From NCBI GenBank assembly GCA_000961805.1, contig LADV01000341.1, positions 1 to 30,754 of the forward strand: 30,754 nucleotides of DNA, in the 5' to 3' direction. Source of the stretch: Peptococcaceae bacterium BRH_c23. GTDB lineage: Bacteria; Bacillota_B; Desulfitobacteriia; Desulfitobacteriales; Desulfitobacteriaceae. This document shows, piece after piece, positions 17,062 through 25,310 of the stretch. Each line of letters begins with the position of its first letter. The stretch's first letter is position 1. A program made the position numbers and the translations under genes. Below the pieces are notes generated by a model. It was not told the origin of the DNA, ran no database searches, and saw only the letters and a program-made list of their open reading frames with translations.

Positions 17062-17129
17062 ACGATAGTCTCCAGTGGAGAGTATCGCCGAAGCCGAGAT
17101 CCATAAAGGAATACCTATCGGCGTAGGAT
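17062..17129 (+). repeat. REP-like palindromic repeat, copy 2
   Basis: Inverted counterpart of 13636-13708, with a single CGATAGTCTCC block and the palindrome CGATAGTCTCC-AGT-GGAGAGTATCG. An open frame runs from here into hemB, but that is repeat sequence, not part of the enzyme. Confidence 0.75.
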
Positions 17130-17191
17130 GTGCGAACGTGCCAAGAAACTTCCTCCTCCCCACAGTATTTAAACTACAGGAGGTTCAAACC

Positions 17192-18175
17192 ATGGAACTT
17201 AAAAGGCGCCCCCGCCGTTTACGGGCCAATGAAACCATTCGAAACATGGTACGGGAAAACCATGTCAGAGTTGAGGACTTAATATACCCTATGTTTGTTA
17301 TGCCGGGTGAGAAAAAAAAGGTGGAGATTTCCTCCATGCCAGGTGTTTATAACTTTTCACTCGATGAATTCGTGATAGCACTTCAAGAGGTTGTGGACCT
17401 AGGAATCCCAGCTGTCTTGCTCTTCGGAATTCCAGAGAGCAAGGATGATGTGGGGTCAGGCGCTTACCATGAACACGGGATTGTTCAAGAGGCTGTACGT
17501 TTAGCCAAAAAGCATTACCCCGAACTCTACGTGATTACAGATGTCTGCCTGTGCGAATATACGGATCACGGGCATTGCGGCTTAATTGAAAATGGGCAGG
17601 TCCTGAACGATCCAACCCTTAACCTGCTTGCTCAGGCCGCTCTTTCCCATGCCCAGGCTGGTGCAGACATGGTTGCCCCGTCGGATATGATGGATGGGCG
17701 AGTTGCTGCAATCAGGGAAGGGTTAGATAAAGAAGGATTCTCTCATATTCCTATTATGGCTTATTCCGCGAAGTTTGCCTCCGGTTTTTACGGACCTTTT
17801 CGGGAAGCGGCAGGATCAACCCCTCAGTTTGGAGATCGTCGAACCTATCAGATGGATCCTGCCAATGGCAATGAGGCCATGCGGGAGACGGAGTTAGATA
17901 TTGAAGAGGGTGCCGACCTGATTATTGTAAAGCCCGCCATGGCTTATGGAGATATTATCTATCGTACCAAAGAGAAATGCGGAGTGCCTGTTGCTGCGTA
18001 TAATGTCAGCGGTGAATACGCCATGGTAAAAGCAGCCTCAGCGAAGGGCTGGATTGACGAGAAACGTATTGTCATGGAGGCTCTGATCAGTATGAAGCGT
18101 GCAGGAGCAGATTTGTTGATTACCTATCATGCCTTAGACGTTGCAAATTGGCTTAGGGAGGGGGGAAATGTATGA
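17192..18175 (+). CDS. hemB: Delta-aminolevulinic acid dehydratase (porphobilinogen synthase)
   Basis: Condenses two 5-aminolevulinates to porphobilinogen. The zinc-site cysteines are in [14 protein letters not shown]; the two Schiff-base lysines are in AYSAKFASG and IIVKPAMAY. The frame runs upstream to 17075, but that part is translated REP-like repeat. The ATG at 17192 follows CAGGAGGTTC with good spacing and yields 327 residues starting [11 protein letters not shown], which is normal for HemB. Its stop overlaps the start of ahbD (ATGA), so the two are coupled. Confidence 0.96.
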   Translation: MELKRRPRRLRANETIRNMVRENHVRVEDLIYPMFVMPGEKKKVEISSMPGVYNFSLDEFVIALQEVVDLGIPAVLLFGIPESKDDVGSGAYHEHGIVQEAVRLAKKHYPELYVITDVCLCEYTDHGHCGLIENGQVLNDPTLNLLAQAALSHAQAGADMVAPSDMMDGRVAAIREGLDKEGFSHIPIMAYSAKFASGFYGPFREAAGSTPQFGDRRTYQMDPANGNEAMRETELDIEEGADLIIVKPAMAYGDIIYRTKEKCGVPVAAYNVSGEYAMVKAASAKGWIDEKRIVMEALISMKRAGADLLITYHALDVANWLREGGNV

Positions 18176-19167
18176 TCGTTTCTTGGAATACCACGAATGC
18201 CTGTAATATGTATTGTGACCATTGTTACCGTGATGCTGGATGCCAAGCAGAAGACGAACTCAATACCGCCCAAGCAAAGACCTTGCTTGAGCAAATTGCC
18301 AAAGCTGGTTTTAAGATTATGATTTTTAGCGGCGGAGAGCCTCTGATGAGGACGGATATCGTAGAATTAGTGGCTTACGCAACGTCACTGGGGTTACGCC
18401 CTGTCTTTGGCACGAACGGCACTCTAATAACCCTAGAATTGGCTCAGCAACTAAAAGAGGCTGGTGCTATGGGTATGGGTATTTCCTTAGACTCTCTAGA
18501 CAAGCAAAAACATGATGAATTCCGCAAATTTCCCGGGGCGTGGGATGGTGCGGTTCGAGGAATGAAAATTTGTAAAGAAGTTGGCCTCCCGTTCCAAATT
18601 CACACGACGATCATGGATTGGAATGCCCATGAAGTGGAAGCAATTACGGATTTTGCGGTCGAATTGGGTGCCGTAGCCCACCATTTCTTTTTCCTAGTTC
18701 CCACAGGTCGAGCGGTTTCGATTGAGGAAGAGACCTTAAAGGCGGAGGCCTATGAGGAAATTCTAACCCGAATTATGAAAAAGCAGCAAACCGTCGATAT
18801 CGAACTAAAGCCAACCTGTGCCCCACAGTTTATGCGGATCGCTAAACAAATGGGTGTGGATATGCGCTTTAGTCGTGGTTGTTTAGCTGGAACACACTAT
18901 TGCATCATCGGACCCAAAGGTCAAGTCCAACCTTGTGCTTATTTAAATATCCCGTTAGGGGATGTTCGAGAGACAACCTTTGATGAAATTTGGCGTAACC
19001 ATGAAGTTTTTAATACTCTGCGTACACTTGATTATAAAGGCGGTTGCGGTTCCTGCGGGTTTAAGCGCGCCTGTGGTGGTTGCCGGGCAAGAGCTGCGTA
19101 CTATAACGAAGGGGATTACATGGCGGAGGAACCGTGGTGCTTATACCACGGGAGGAAGGGGATTTAG
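18172..19167 (+). CDS. ahbD: Radical SAM heme synthase AhbD / NirJ2-type
   Basis: Probable last enzyme of the Ahb route, oxidatively decarboxylating two propionates of iron-coproporphyrin III to the vinyls of heme b. The N-terminal cluster motif is C11-x3-C15-x2-C18 (ACNMYCDHC), with [11 protein letters not shown] and GTNGT for SAM binding. A Cys-rich SPASM-like C terminus ([38 protein letters not shown]) would hold auxiliary clusters. 331 residues, coupled to hemB. NirJ2 proteins of Desulfitobacterium-like bacteria are assigned to heme d1 or to AhbD; the context (complete heme set, no NirS) favours heme b. Confidence 0.85.
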   Translation: MIVSWNTTNACNMYCDHCYRDAGCQAEDELNTAQAKTLLEQIAKAGFKIMIFSGGEPLMRTDIVELVAYATSLGLRPVFGTNGTLITLELAQQLKEAGAMGMGISLDSLDKQKHDEFRKFPGAWDGAVRGMKICKEVGLPFQIHTTIMDWNAHEVEAITDFAVELGAVAHHFFFLVPTGRAVSIEEETLKAEAYEEILTRIMKKQQTVDIELKPTCAPQFMRIAKQMGVDMRFSRGCLAGTHYCIIGPKGQVQPCAYLNIPLGDVRETTFDEIWRNHEVFNTLRTLDYKGGCGSCGFKRACGGCRARAAYYNEGDYMAEEPWCLYHGRKGI

Positions 19168-19168
19168 T

Positions 19169-20191
19169 ATGGATTCAATGGATCGTGCCTTGTTGAATGC
19201 CATCCAAGACCGTTTCCCGATCGCCGTTCATCCCTACCAGATCCTTGGCGAATTGGTAGGGACGACTGAGGAGGATGCTTTTAAACGAATTCAACGTCTG
19301 CGGCAGGAAGGAATCATTCGTCGTTTAGGTGGGGTATTCGATTCTCGCAGTTTAGGGTACTATAGTACCTTATGTGCAGCGAAGGTTCCAGTAGAGAAGA
19401 TTCCCATCTTGGCAAAATTCCTAGAGGGGCTTCCAGGAGTGACGCACAACTATATTCGTAACCACGAGTATAATGTCTGGTTTACACTCATCGCCCGTTC
19501 TCAGGCTATCGCCGAAAGTATACTTCAAACTATTCGCGAAGTCTCTGGAGTACCTGACGTGTTTAGCCTTCCAGCCATTCGATTGTTCAAAATCAATGTT
19601 AATTTTGATTTTGACTTATCTGACGAGGAATCGTCGCCTGAAGAAGGTATAGATGTTTTCGGAGATGCTGATATACGCAGTGCACAAAAAGAAAATGTAT
19701 CTCCTTATGACTTAACCAACGAAGACATCGCCCTGATTCGAGTGCTCCAAGGGAATCTGCCAGATTCCCCGACTCCCTTCACTGTCCTGGCTGAAAACCT
19801 CCAGTGGCCTGTAGAAAAGGTCATTGCTTGTGCCAATCGTCTATTAAATGCCGAAGTTACTCGCCGTTTCGGTGCTGTGCTGCGACATCAGAAAGCAGGT
19901 TTCGTGGCCAATGCCATGGGGGTTTGGCAGGTTAATCCTGAACAGGCGGATGAGGTTGGTGAAATTATGGCACGCTTCAAGGAAGTTAGCCATTGCTACC
20001 AAAGACCAACCTTGCCCGATTGGCCATACAACCTCTTTACTATGATCCATGGACGAACTGTTGAGGATTGCGGAGAAGTTATGAGGAAGATTTCTCTGGC
20101 AACCGGGGTCAAGACGTATTCTATGCTTTTTAGTACAGCGGAATTAAAAAAGAGCAGTATGCAATATTTTCTAGAAGAAGAGATGAACTAG
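19169..20191 (+). CDS. ahbAB: Fused siroheme decarboxylase AhbA-AhbB (NirDL-like)
   Basis: Siroheme decarboxylase, which removes CO2 from the two acetates at C12 and C18 to give didecarboxysiroheme. The 340 residues contain two Lrp/AsnC-type modules: residues about 1-150 (winged helix, then HNYIRNHEYNVWFTLIA at 93-109) and about 180-340 (second winged helix, then CYQRPTLPDWPYNLFTMIHG at 276-295), joined by an acidic linker (151-178). In many organisms these are two genes. The frame continues upstream through ahbD to 18962, but ATG 19169, one base after the ahbD stop and behind GGGAGGAAGGGG, is the sensible start. Confidence 0.88.
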   Translation: MDSMDRALLNAIQDRFPIAVHPYQILGELVGTTEEDAFKRIQRLRQEGIIRRLGGVFDSRSLGYYSTLCAAKVPVEKIPILAKFLEGLPGVTHNYIRNHEYNVWFTLIARSQAIAESILQTIREVSGVPDVFSLPAIRLFKINVNFDFDLSDEESSPEEGIDVFGDADIRSAQKENVSPYDLTNEDIALIRVLQGNLPDSPTPFTVLAENLQWPVEKVIACANRLLNAEVTRRFGAVLRHQKAGFVANAMGVWQVNPEQADEVGEIMARFKEVSHCYQRPTLPDWPYNLFTMIHGRTVEDCGEVMRKISLATGVKTYSMLFSTAELKKSSMQYFLEEEMN

Positions 20192-20206
20192 AAAGGGGAC
20201 ATTCAC

Positions 20207-21496
20207 ATGAGTTTTGTGGATGAAAAAAGCCACCAAGCATTTCTACGGGCCCAGAAGGTTATTCCAGGGGGCGTGAATTCACCAGTAAGGGCCTTTAAAT
20301 CCGTAGGGCGTGATCCGGTATTCATAGACCGGGGTGCAGGCGCACATATTTGGGATATCGATGGCAATCGTTATCTTGACTTCGTCGGGTCTTGGGGTCC
20401 GCTGATCGTCGGGCATGCCCACCCGAAGGTGGTAGAGGCCATCAAACGTGTGGCAGAGCGAGGAACGAGCTATGGTGCTCCTACCGAGGTCGAAAGCGAA
20501 TTATCTGAAGAAGTTCTGAGGGCTTTTCCATCTATGGAGATGGTACGCATGGTTAACTCTGGAACGGAAGCCACGATGAGTGCTTTGCGTTTAGCACGTG
20601 GCGTTACAGGCAGAACTAAAATCGTCAAATTTGAAGGATGTTATCATGGGCACTCCGACCAGCTCTTGATTAAGGCGGGAAGCGGAGCTCTGACCTTTGG
20701 GGTTCCAACCTCACCAGGAGTACCAGCTCAAATCGCGGCCACCACAATTTCCGCTCGTTTTAATGACCTTCAAGGGTTAAAAGAGATTTTCCAGAGTGAA
20801 GGGGAAGAGATCGCAGCTGTGATTCTCGAACCTGTCACAGGAAATATGGGTGTGGTCTTACCCGAAGAAGGATTCTTACAAGGCCTTCGCCAATTAACGA
20901 AAGAGTACGGAGCGTTACTGATCTTTGACGAAGTGATGACTGGTTTTAGGGTTAGTTATGGTGGAGCACAGGCCTATTTTGGGATTGATCCGGATTTAAC
21001 TTGCCTAGGTAAAGTGATCGGCGGCGGACTCCCAGTTGGAGCTTACGGCGGGAAACGCCGTTTTATGGAACAAATTTCTCCTAGTGGCCCAATCTATCAA
21101 GCAGGAACCCTTTCGGGTAATCCGTTAGCGATGAACGCCGGATTAGCGACCTTAAGGCTGTTACAACAACCGGGAACCTACGAAGCCTTAACAAGTAAAA
21201 CAACCCGACTGGCTGAAGGTTTGAAACAGCTCGCCCAAGAGGCCGGACTTCCCCTTTGGGTGAATACCATCGGGGCCATGTTTTCCCCTTTCTTTACAGA
21301 CGTTCCAGTCAAGGATTTTGCTAGCGCCTGCACATCAGATGTCGAGGGTTTTGCCAAGTACTTCCGCGGAATGTTGGAACATGGCATTTACTTAGCCCCC
21401 AGTCAATTTGAAGCCGTCTTTTTATCCACGGCACATACAGAATCGGACATTGACCAAACACTAGAACAAGCCCGAACAGTGCTTAAAACACTCTAG
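20207..21496 (+). CDS. hemL: Glutamate-1-semialdehyde 2,1-aminomutase
   Basis: PLP enzyme converting glutamate-1-semialdehyde, the HemA product, into 5-aminolevulinate. The 429 residues match the family along their length: [14 protein letters not shown] at the N terminus, [36 protein letters not shown] and the PLP lysine Lys269 in [18 protein letters not shown]. It starts 15 bp after ahbAB behind GAAAGGGG and closes the heme run, so first and second steps of the pathway sit at opposite ends of the cluster. Confidence 0.96.
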   Translation: MSFVDEKSHQAFLRAQKVIPGGVNSPVRAFKSVGRDPVFIDRGAGAHIWDIDGNRYLDFVGSWGPLIVGHAHPKVVEAIKRVAERGTSYGAPTEVESELSEEVLRAFPSMEMVRMVNSGTEATMSALRLARGVTGRTKIVKFEGCYHGHSDQLLIKAGSGALTFGVPTSPGVPAQIAATTISARFNDLQGLKEIFQSEGEEIAAVILEPVTGNMGVVLPEEGFLQGLRQLTKEYGALLIFDEVMTGFRVSYGGAQAYFGIDPDLTCLGKVIGGGLPVGAYGGKRRFMEQISPSGPIYQAGTLSGNPLAMNAGLATLRLLQQPGTYEALTSKTTRLAEGLKQLAQEAGLPLWVNTIGAMFSPFFTDVPVKDFASACTSDVEGFAKYFRGMLEHGIYLAPSQFEAVFLSTAHTESDIDQTLEQARTVLKTL

Positions 21497-21498
21497 CG

Positions 21499-21543
21499 AA
21501 TTCGAGGTTCGAAGCTCGATGTTCGATGTTCGATGTTCGAATT
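21499..21543. repeat. Heptamer tandem repeat with closing inverted repeat
   Basis: From 21501 the sequence runs as nearly six 7-bp units of TTCGATG type (TTCGAGG, TTCGAAG, CTCGATG, TTCGATG, TTCGATG, TTCGA). The ends, AATTCGA and TCGAATT, can pair, so it could fold as a cruciform and might end hemL transcription. Confidence 0.7.
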
Positions 21544-21645
21544 TGTATGTTTTCTTATAAAAACAAGTTAGTAATGTTTTAGAATTGTGTAGGATTGCTC
21601 AAAGAAGTGAAAGACTCTGTGGATTAAAAAGGGGTGCTTACCCAG

Positions 21646-21942
21646 ATGGAACGCAAACGCATCATAAGAACACTTATCTCGTTCAGCTTATTGGCAGCTT
21701 TGGTAGCGATACTTTATATTTCGCAGACTAGGGATTCTTCAAATCCGCATGCCTCAATTCCACAAGATACCTGGATCCATGGACCCAAAGGGCATGGCTA
21801 CGCTGTCTTAAACAACCAACAGCCTTGGAAACAATGTTATACCTGTCATGAAAAGAAAGGGCTTGGTGGCGAGTCATATTGTCAGAGCTGTCATGATCAA
21901 GCAGGACTAACTCAAGACGTGATACCTAAAAAGCCTGAGTAA
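21646..21942 (+). CDS. Small membrane-anchored diheme cytochrome c
   Basis: 98 residues: a basic N terminus, one hydrophobic anchor (about 9-26, ISFSLLAALVAILYI) and an extracytoplasmic domain with two heme motifs, CYTCH (64-68) and CQSCH (79-83). The pair separated by 10 residues resembles short doubled-CxxCH cytochromes. It would receive heme from CcsBA and act as an electron carrier outside the membrane; a partner is not evident. GTG 21634 is also in frame, but AAAGGGG at 21629-21634 spaces better to ATG 21646. Monocistronic, with a terminator after it. The only apparently intact cytochrome in the window. Confidence 0.75.
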   Translation: MERKRIIRTLISFSLLAALVAILYISQTRDSSNPHASIPQDTWIHGPKGHGYAVLNNQQPWKQCYTCHEKKGLGGESYCQSCHDQAGLTQDVIPKKPE

Positions 21943-21972
21943 AACCGGGCCAAATCATTAAAGTCAAGTAGG

Positions 21973-22012
21973 CCTCCTTGTTAATACTAAGTTAACAAGG
22001 AGGTTAGTTTTA
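21973..22012 (+). terminator. Terminator after the diheme cytochrome
   Basis: A perfect 12-bp stem (21973-21984 with 21992-22003), 7-base loop, followed by a short T-rich run. Confidence 0.8.
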
Positions 22013-22173
22013 TGTAGGATCAATTTTAGAGGTTATTTTCCCAGGGGTAATTGCAAAGATCTATACAGAAACTGTTCACCGGATAAAACATTAAATATGT
22101 TCTCTCAGTACTCACCATGTAAGAATTATTGGAATAATATGGTGTGTGAGGATGGGGCTGGGAGGTAATCGGT

Positions 22174-22950
22174 TTGGAAGCTGAGGAACGGCTTGCTTAT
22201 ATTAAGCGATTAGAAGAATTGCGGGATTCCAAAGTCTTAGTCTATTTTTCTTATACACCACTTGATGACACAATTTTAGTCCCTCTCTATAAACAACTAG
22301 AGGAAATCGGTCATACTCAAAGAATTGACCTAATTCTGCATAGTTATGGAGGGTCCGTGGATACTCCTTATAAGGTTGTCATGCTAATCCGTGAGTTTTG
22401 CGAAGAGTTCGCTGTGATAGTTCCGTTTGTTGCAAAATCAGCGGCTTCAATGCTTGTCCTTGGAGCAGATGAAGTCGTTATGGGACCTATCTCCGAACTT
22501 GGACCGATTGATCCTCTTGTCAAACATCCAGTTTATAAGGATGTGTTGATACCGGTTCAGGCGGTTTGGCATTGTCTGGATTATTTAAAACGGTCTATCA
22601 GCAACTGTGCTGATTTGGAAGTGGCAGCTTTACTTGTGACGCCACTGTTAAACATGCTTGATCCTTTGCTCATTGGAGACTATGAAAAAACCATCAAGGC
22701 ATCCCGGCAATATGCGGAAACTTTATTATCACGCTATATGTTGAAAGATCTTCCAGAACAAGTTCAGAAAGTAACTCAAGCATTAACTGAGGGATACTTT
22801 TCGCATGGATATCCAATCGGTCGTCGGGAGGCCAAAGACCTGGGATTAAACGTAACTGAAGCACAAGGCGAACTTTGGGAAATCATCTGGAAATTGTATC
22901 TTGGATATGAACAACTTTTCCAGGAAAAAGAAAGTAAGCACCTTTACTAA
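22174..22950 (+). CDS. SDH/ClpP-fold serine protease family protein
   Basis: Soluble 258-residue protein of the serine dehydrogenase proteinase group (ClpP/crotonase fold, related to SppA). Family marks: LILHSYGGSVDTPYKVVMLI (oxyanion region), FVAKSAASMLVLGADEVVMGPISELGPIDP, with Ser89 the likely nucleophile by comparison with the family's xxSAxT pattern. No signal peptide or membrane segment, so it is probably cytoplasmic or membrane-associated through a partner; archaeal relatives often work with an NfeD-like protein, which is not seen here. TTG start behind GGAGGT with 7-base spacing. It is preceded by about 160 bp and followed by about 190 bp without a gene. Substrate unknown. Confidence 0.75.
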   Translation: MEAEERLAYIKRLEELRDSKVLVYFSYTPLDDTILVPLYKQLEEIGHTQRIDLILHSYGGSVDTPYKVVMLIREFCEEFAVIVPFVAKSAASMLVLGADEVVMGPISELGPIDPLVKHPVYKDVLIPVQAVWHCLDYLKRSISNCADLEVAALLVTPLLNMLDPLLIGDYEKTIKASRQYAETLLSRYMLKDLPEQVQKVTQALTEGYFSHGYPIGRREAKDLGLNVTEAQGELWEIIWKLYLGYEQLFQEKESKHLY

Positions 22951-23141
22951 ACAAAGGTTAATAGATGATCATAAGCCTATTCAGAGACATGTGTATCATT
23001 TGTCAGATCTAGAAAGTTTCCATTAAAAAGATGTTGCGTGTTGTCCTGCAATACGATAGGATAAACATAGACAGATTTGCTAATTCTATAAAGTATACAT
23101 TATTTTATGGAATTGGTTGTTAATGATGGAGGTGGACAATT

Positions 23142-23330
23142 TTGCTAACAACGTTTGGATTAATTACACCTATGACGGCAGGTATTGTTCTTGTCCTTGC
23201 TTTAGTAATTTTCGGACCAGGAAAGTTGCCGGAATTAGGAAAAGCACTGGGTAAAGGGATCAAAGAATTCAAATCTTCCAGTGAGGGAGATAAAACCGAA
23301 GACATAAAAGAAGTTAAATCAGAAAAGTGA
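23142..23330 (+). CDS. tatA: TatA-type twin-arginine translocase subunit (second copy)
   Basis: 62 residues: short N-terminal segment, one transmembrane helix (about 11-23, [13 protein letters not shown]), the hinge [16 protein letters not shown], and a short charged tail. A classical minimal TatA, more canonical than the one next to tatC. TTG start with GGAGGTG 7 bases upstream. Monocistronic with its own terminator, so it could be expressed independently of the tatC operon. The frame on the opposite strand is a shadow. Confidence 0.92.
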   Translation: MLTTFGLITPMTAGIVLVLALVIFGPGKLPELGKALGKGIKEFKSSSEGDKTEDIKEVKSEK

Positions 23331-23336
23331 GAGATA

Positions 23337-23372
23337 TACAAAGACGGAGCTATTTAGCTCCGTCTTTGTATT
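23337..23372 (+). terminator. Terminator after the second tatA
   Basis: A perfect 14-bp stem (23337-23350 with 23357-23370) with a 6-base loop ends in a short T-rich stretch. Confidence 0.8.
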
Positions 23373-23415
23373 AAGACTATATTAGAGGATATACTTTTTA
23401 ATCAATTCCGAGACA

Positions 23416-23502
23416 CCCACTTCTATAAGTGGGAGTTCCTTATTCTGCTTCGGTGGGGGTAGAGTCCCCCACCGAAGTCTCGATGTTTAGCTTTAGCTGA
23501 AC
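23416..23502. mobile_element. Triple-hairpin element resembling an IS200/IS605-type end (MITE-like)
   Basis: Three stems follow each other: CCCACTT/AAGTGGG (23416-23433, 4-base loop), a perfect 12-bp CTTCGGTGGGGG stem (23448-23477, 6-base loop) and GTTTAGCT/AGCTGAAC (23485-23502). Subterminal hairpins of the CCCACTT...AAGTGGG kind followed by GAGTTC are common at ends of IS605/IS1341 elements. No transposase is present, so it would be a non-autonomous remnant (inference). Confidence 0.45.
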
Positions 23503-23512
23503 GAGTTCACTA

Positions 23513-23782
23513 TCAAACCTGTAACGAATTAAACTTGTCCTTAACTTTTTGAACGTCTTGAGCTTGAGCATCACTGGTAGGATACCAACCTTTTTGATTC
23601 ATCAAATTATAAATATTTTCATGAATACTATGTTCTTCATTGAGGATATCTTTAAGGTTTTGCCTTAAATTAGAGCAGGTTGATTCAGTGATAAAAGTAT
23701 TTATCGTGGAAGTATGGTGTTTCTCGGACGTAAGCAGGTCAGTTACAATTTCTTGTTCCGTTAAGATAGATTGCATTGTCAT
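23513..23782 (-). CDS. CotF-like spore coat protein
   Basis: 89 residues, helical, ferritin-like in character: LTEQEIVTDLLTSEKHHTSTINTFITESTCSNLRQNLKDILNEEHSIHENIYNLMNQKGWYPT. The pattern of an N-terminal 'sEK' helix, a middle 'LR..L..iL.eEh' helix and a C-terminal 'GWY' is that of the CotF family of coat proteins. AAGGAAGGG precedes the ATG. It follows the related 68-residue gene by 22 bp on the same strand, so the two form a small operon, presumably expressed in sporulation. Confidence 0.75.
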   Translation of the reverse strand: MTMQSILTEQEIVTDLLTSEKHHTSTINTFITESTCSNLRQNLKDILNEEHSIHENIYNLMNQKGWYPTSDAQAQDVQKVKDKFNSLQV

Positions 23783-23804
23783 ATATAATCCCTTCCTTTC
23801 AAAA

Positions 23805-24011
23805 TTATTGGTGTGAATTTAGATAATTAAGCAAGGTATCATAATGCTTTCGATGTTGCCCAGAAATGTTTGATAGTTGTGAACTTATTGCTTGGTCTTG
23901 AACCGATTGTGCGGCTTGGGCAAACTTATGCACAAGTAGTGCCTCCGCCCCGATTTGGTCGTTTAAGATGGCTAAATTCTTCGCAGTTAACTCAGATTTT
24001 GAATTATTCAT
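23805..24011 (-). CDS. Small helical coat-like (CotF-related) protein
   Basis: 68 residues, two predicted helices (LTAKNLAILNDQIGAEALLVHKFAQAAQSV and a second with SSQLSNISGQHRKHYDTLLNYL). It resembles the short spore coat/ferritin-like partners often encoded beside CotF-type proteins. Strong site AAAGGAGA before the ATG. First gene of the two-gene minus-strand unit; divergent from the terpene synthase gene with a 90-bp shared upstream region. Function beyond the resemblance is not known. Confidence 0.6.
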   Translation of the reverse strand: MNNSKSELTAKNLAILNDQIGAEALLVHKFAQAAQSVQDQAISSQLSNISGQHRKHYDTLLNYLNSHQ

Positions 24012-24101
24012 GCTAATTCTCCTTTCAGTCTATTTAACATATATAGAATTGCCGGAATGAGGATATAGTATGTATGGATGTTTTTTGAAAGGGATTGAAG
24101 G

Positions 24102-25172
24102 ATGCCTAATTTAAACCATAGAACCATTAGTCCAGTAACGTTGATTTATCAGTATGTCTCGAAGGTTTTTCCCTTGGTCAAACATGAACTTGAAGGTTGG
24201 CAACGTTTAGCCGCTCAGTTACCTGATGCCCGCTTGAGTAGGCAAGCAACGGAGAGTATCCGCACCAAAGCATTTCATTGCCAAGGAGGAAGTATTTATG
24301 CACTTTACCCTGGCGTGGATTTGGAAGCCACTATTCAATTCATTGTTGCTTATCAAACCATGAGTGATTATCTTGATAATTTAGTCGACAGCCTTGAGAT
24401 TCAAGATGAAAAAGCATTTGCTCAACTGCACTTAGCCATGCATGAAGCCTTAAACCCACAAGCAGCTCCATCAGATTACTACGAGTATTATCCTTATCGA
24501 GAAGATGGAGGGTATCTAGTACGGTTGGTTACAACCTGTCAGAATAGCCTAAAAGGCCTTCCCTCCTATGACATAGTTCAAGAGGAAGGGATAGGCCTCG
24601 CTAAGCTTTACTCGTGCTTACAGACCTATAAACACTTAGCGATTGAAGAACGAGAATCGAAAATGTTAGCCTGGATCAGGCCAAACTTATTGAGCGATTC
24701 GAAGATAACAGCCTGGGAATTTGCTGCGGCATCAGGGTCGACCCTAGGGATTTTCTGTCTATATGCTGCCGCTTTCGATCCGCAATTATCAGTAACCCAA
24801 GGAAAGGAAATAAAGCAAGCCTACTTTCCATGGATTTGCGGTCTTCACATATTAATGGACTATTTTATCGATCTGCGCGAAGATAAAGAGACGAATCAAT
24901 TGAATTTTGTAGCTTATTATGAACATAACGAAATGCTCCAGGAGCGGCTGCAACTCTTTGTTAATAATTCCTTTACTCAAGCGGAAAAGCTTGAGTATCC
25001 AAAGTTTCACCGCATCGTTGTTCAAGGCCTCTTAGCCATGTATCTGTCTGATGAAAAAGGCAGCGACAGAGAAATACGGTCCATAAGTAAACAACTAATC
25101 AAGGATAGTGGATGGGAAGTAAATCTGCTCTTCGGGTTATGCCGTCTTTTAAGAAAAGGGAAGGCATTATAG
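24102..25172 (+). CDS. ytpB: YtpB-like (DUF2600) terpene synthase, tetraprenyl-beta-curcumene synthase type
   Basis: 356 residues, all helical, resembling the large-terpene cyclase YtpB of Bacillus, which turns heptaprenyl diphosphate into tetraprenyl-beta-curcumene. The Asp-rich metal site is D89-Y-L-D92-x3-D96 (MSDYLDNLVD), and a second acidic motif DYFIDLREDKETN lies near residue 255; both recall class I terpene synthases. ATG start behind GAAAGGGA. It converges on a second long-chain prenyl synthase that could supply its substrate, and is divergent from coat-type genes. In Bacillus the product is converted to spore sesquarterpenes by a squalene-hopene-type cyclase; none is in the window. 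Confidence 0.85.
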   Translation: MPNLNHRTISPVTLIYQYVSKVFPLVKHELEGWQRLAAQLPDARLSRQATESIRTKAFHCQGGSIYALYPGVDLEATIQFIVAYQTMSDYLDNLVDSLEIQDEKAFAQLHLAMHEALNPQAAPSDYYEYYPYREDGGYLVRLVTTCQNSLKGLPSYDIVQEEGIGLAKLYSCLQTYKHLAIEERESKMLAWIRPNLLSDSKITAWEFAAASGSTLGIFCLYAAAFDPQLSVTQGKEIKQAYFPWICGLHILMDYFIDLREDKETNQLNFVAYYEHNEMLQERLQLFVNNSFTQAEKLEYPKFHRIVVQGLLAMYLSDEKGSDREIRSISKQLIKDSGWEVNLLFGLCRLLRKGKAL

Positions 25173-25241
25173 TATAAGGCAAGGAACCCTTTGGCTTGAA
25201 GCAGTGAACGGAGACCTGCAGCTTGGGCATAACAAGAGAGA

Positions 25242-25283
25242 GCCCTCCAATGGTTAGAATAACTCATCCAACCATTGGAGGGC
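25242..25283. terminator. Bidirectional terminator between convergent genes
   Basis: A perfect 14-bp stem, GCCCTCCAATGGTT with its complement (25242-25255 and 25270-25283), 14-base loop, between the terpene synthase and the prenyl synthase that converge here. Confidence 0.75.
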
Positions 25284-25310
25284 ATTTCTGTAAGCATAAG
25301 CGAGCAAAAA

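Noticed and set aside
17075..17191. N-terminal extension of HemB
   Set aside because: The extra 39 codons are read through the REP-like repeat; the ATG at 17192 has a strong ribosome site and gives the normal N terminus.
18962..19168. N-terminal extension of the AhbAB protein into ahbD
   Set aside because: It is the out-of-frame shadow of ahbD; ATG 19169 with GGGAGGAAGGGG is the sensible start.
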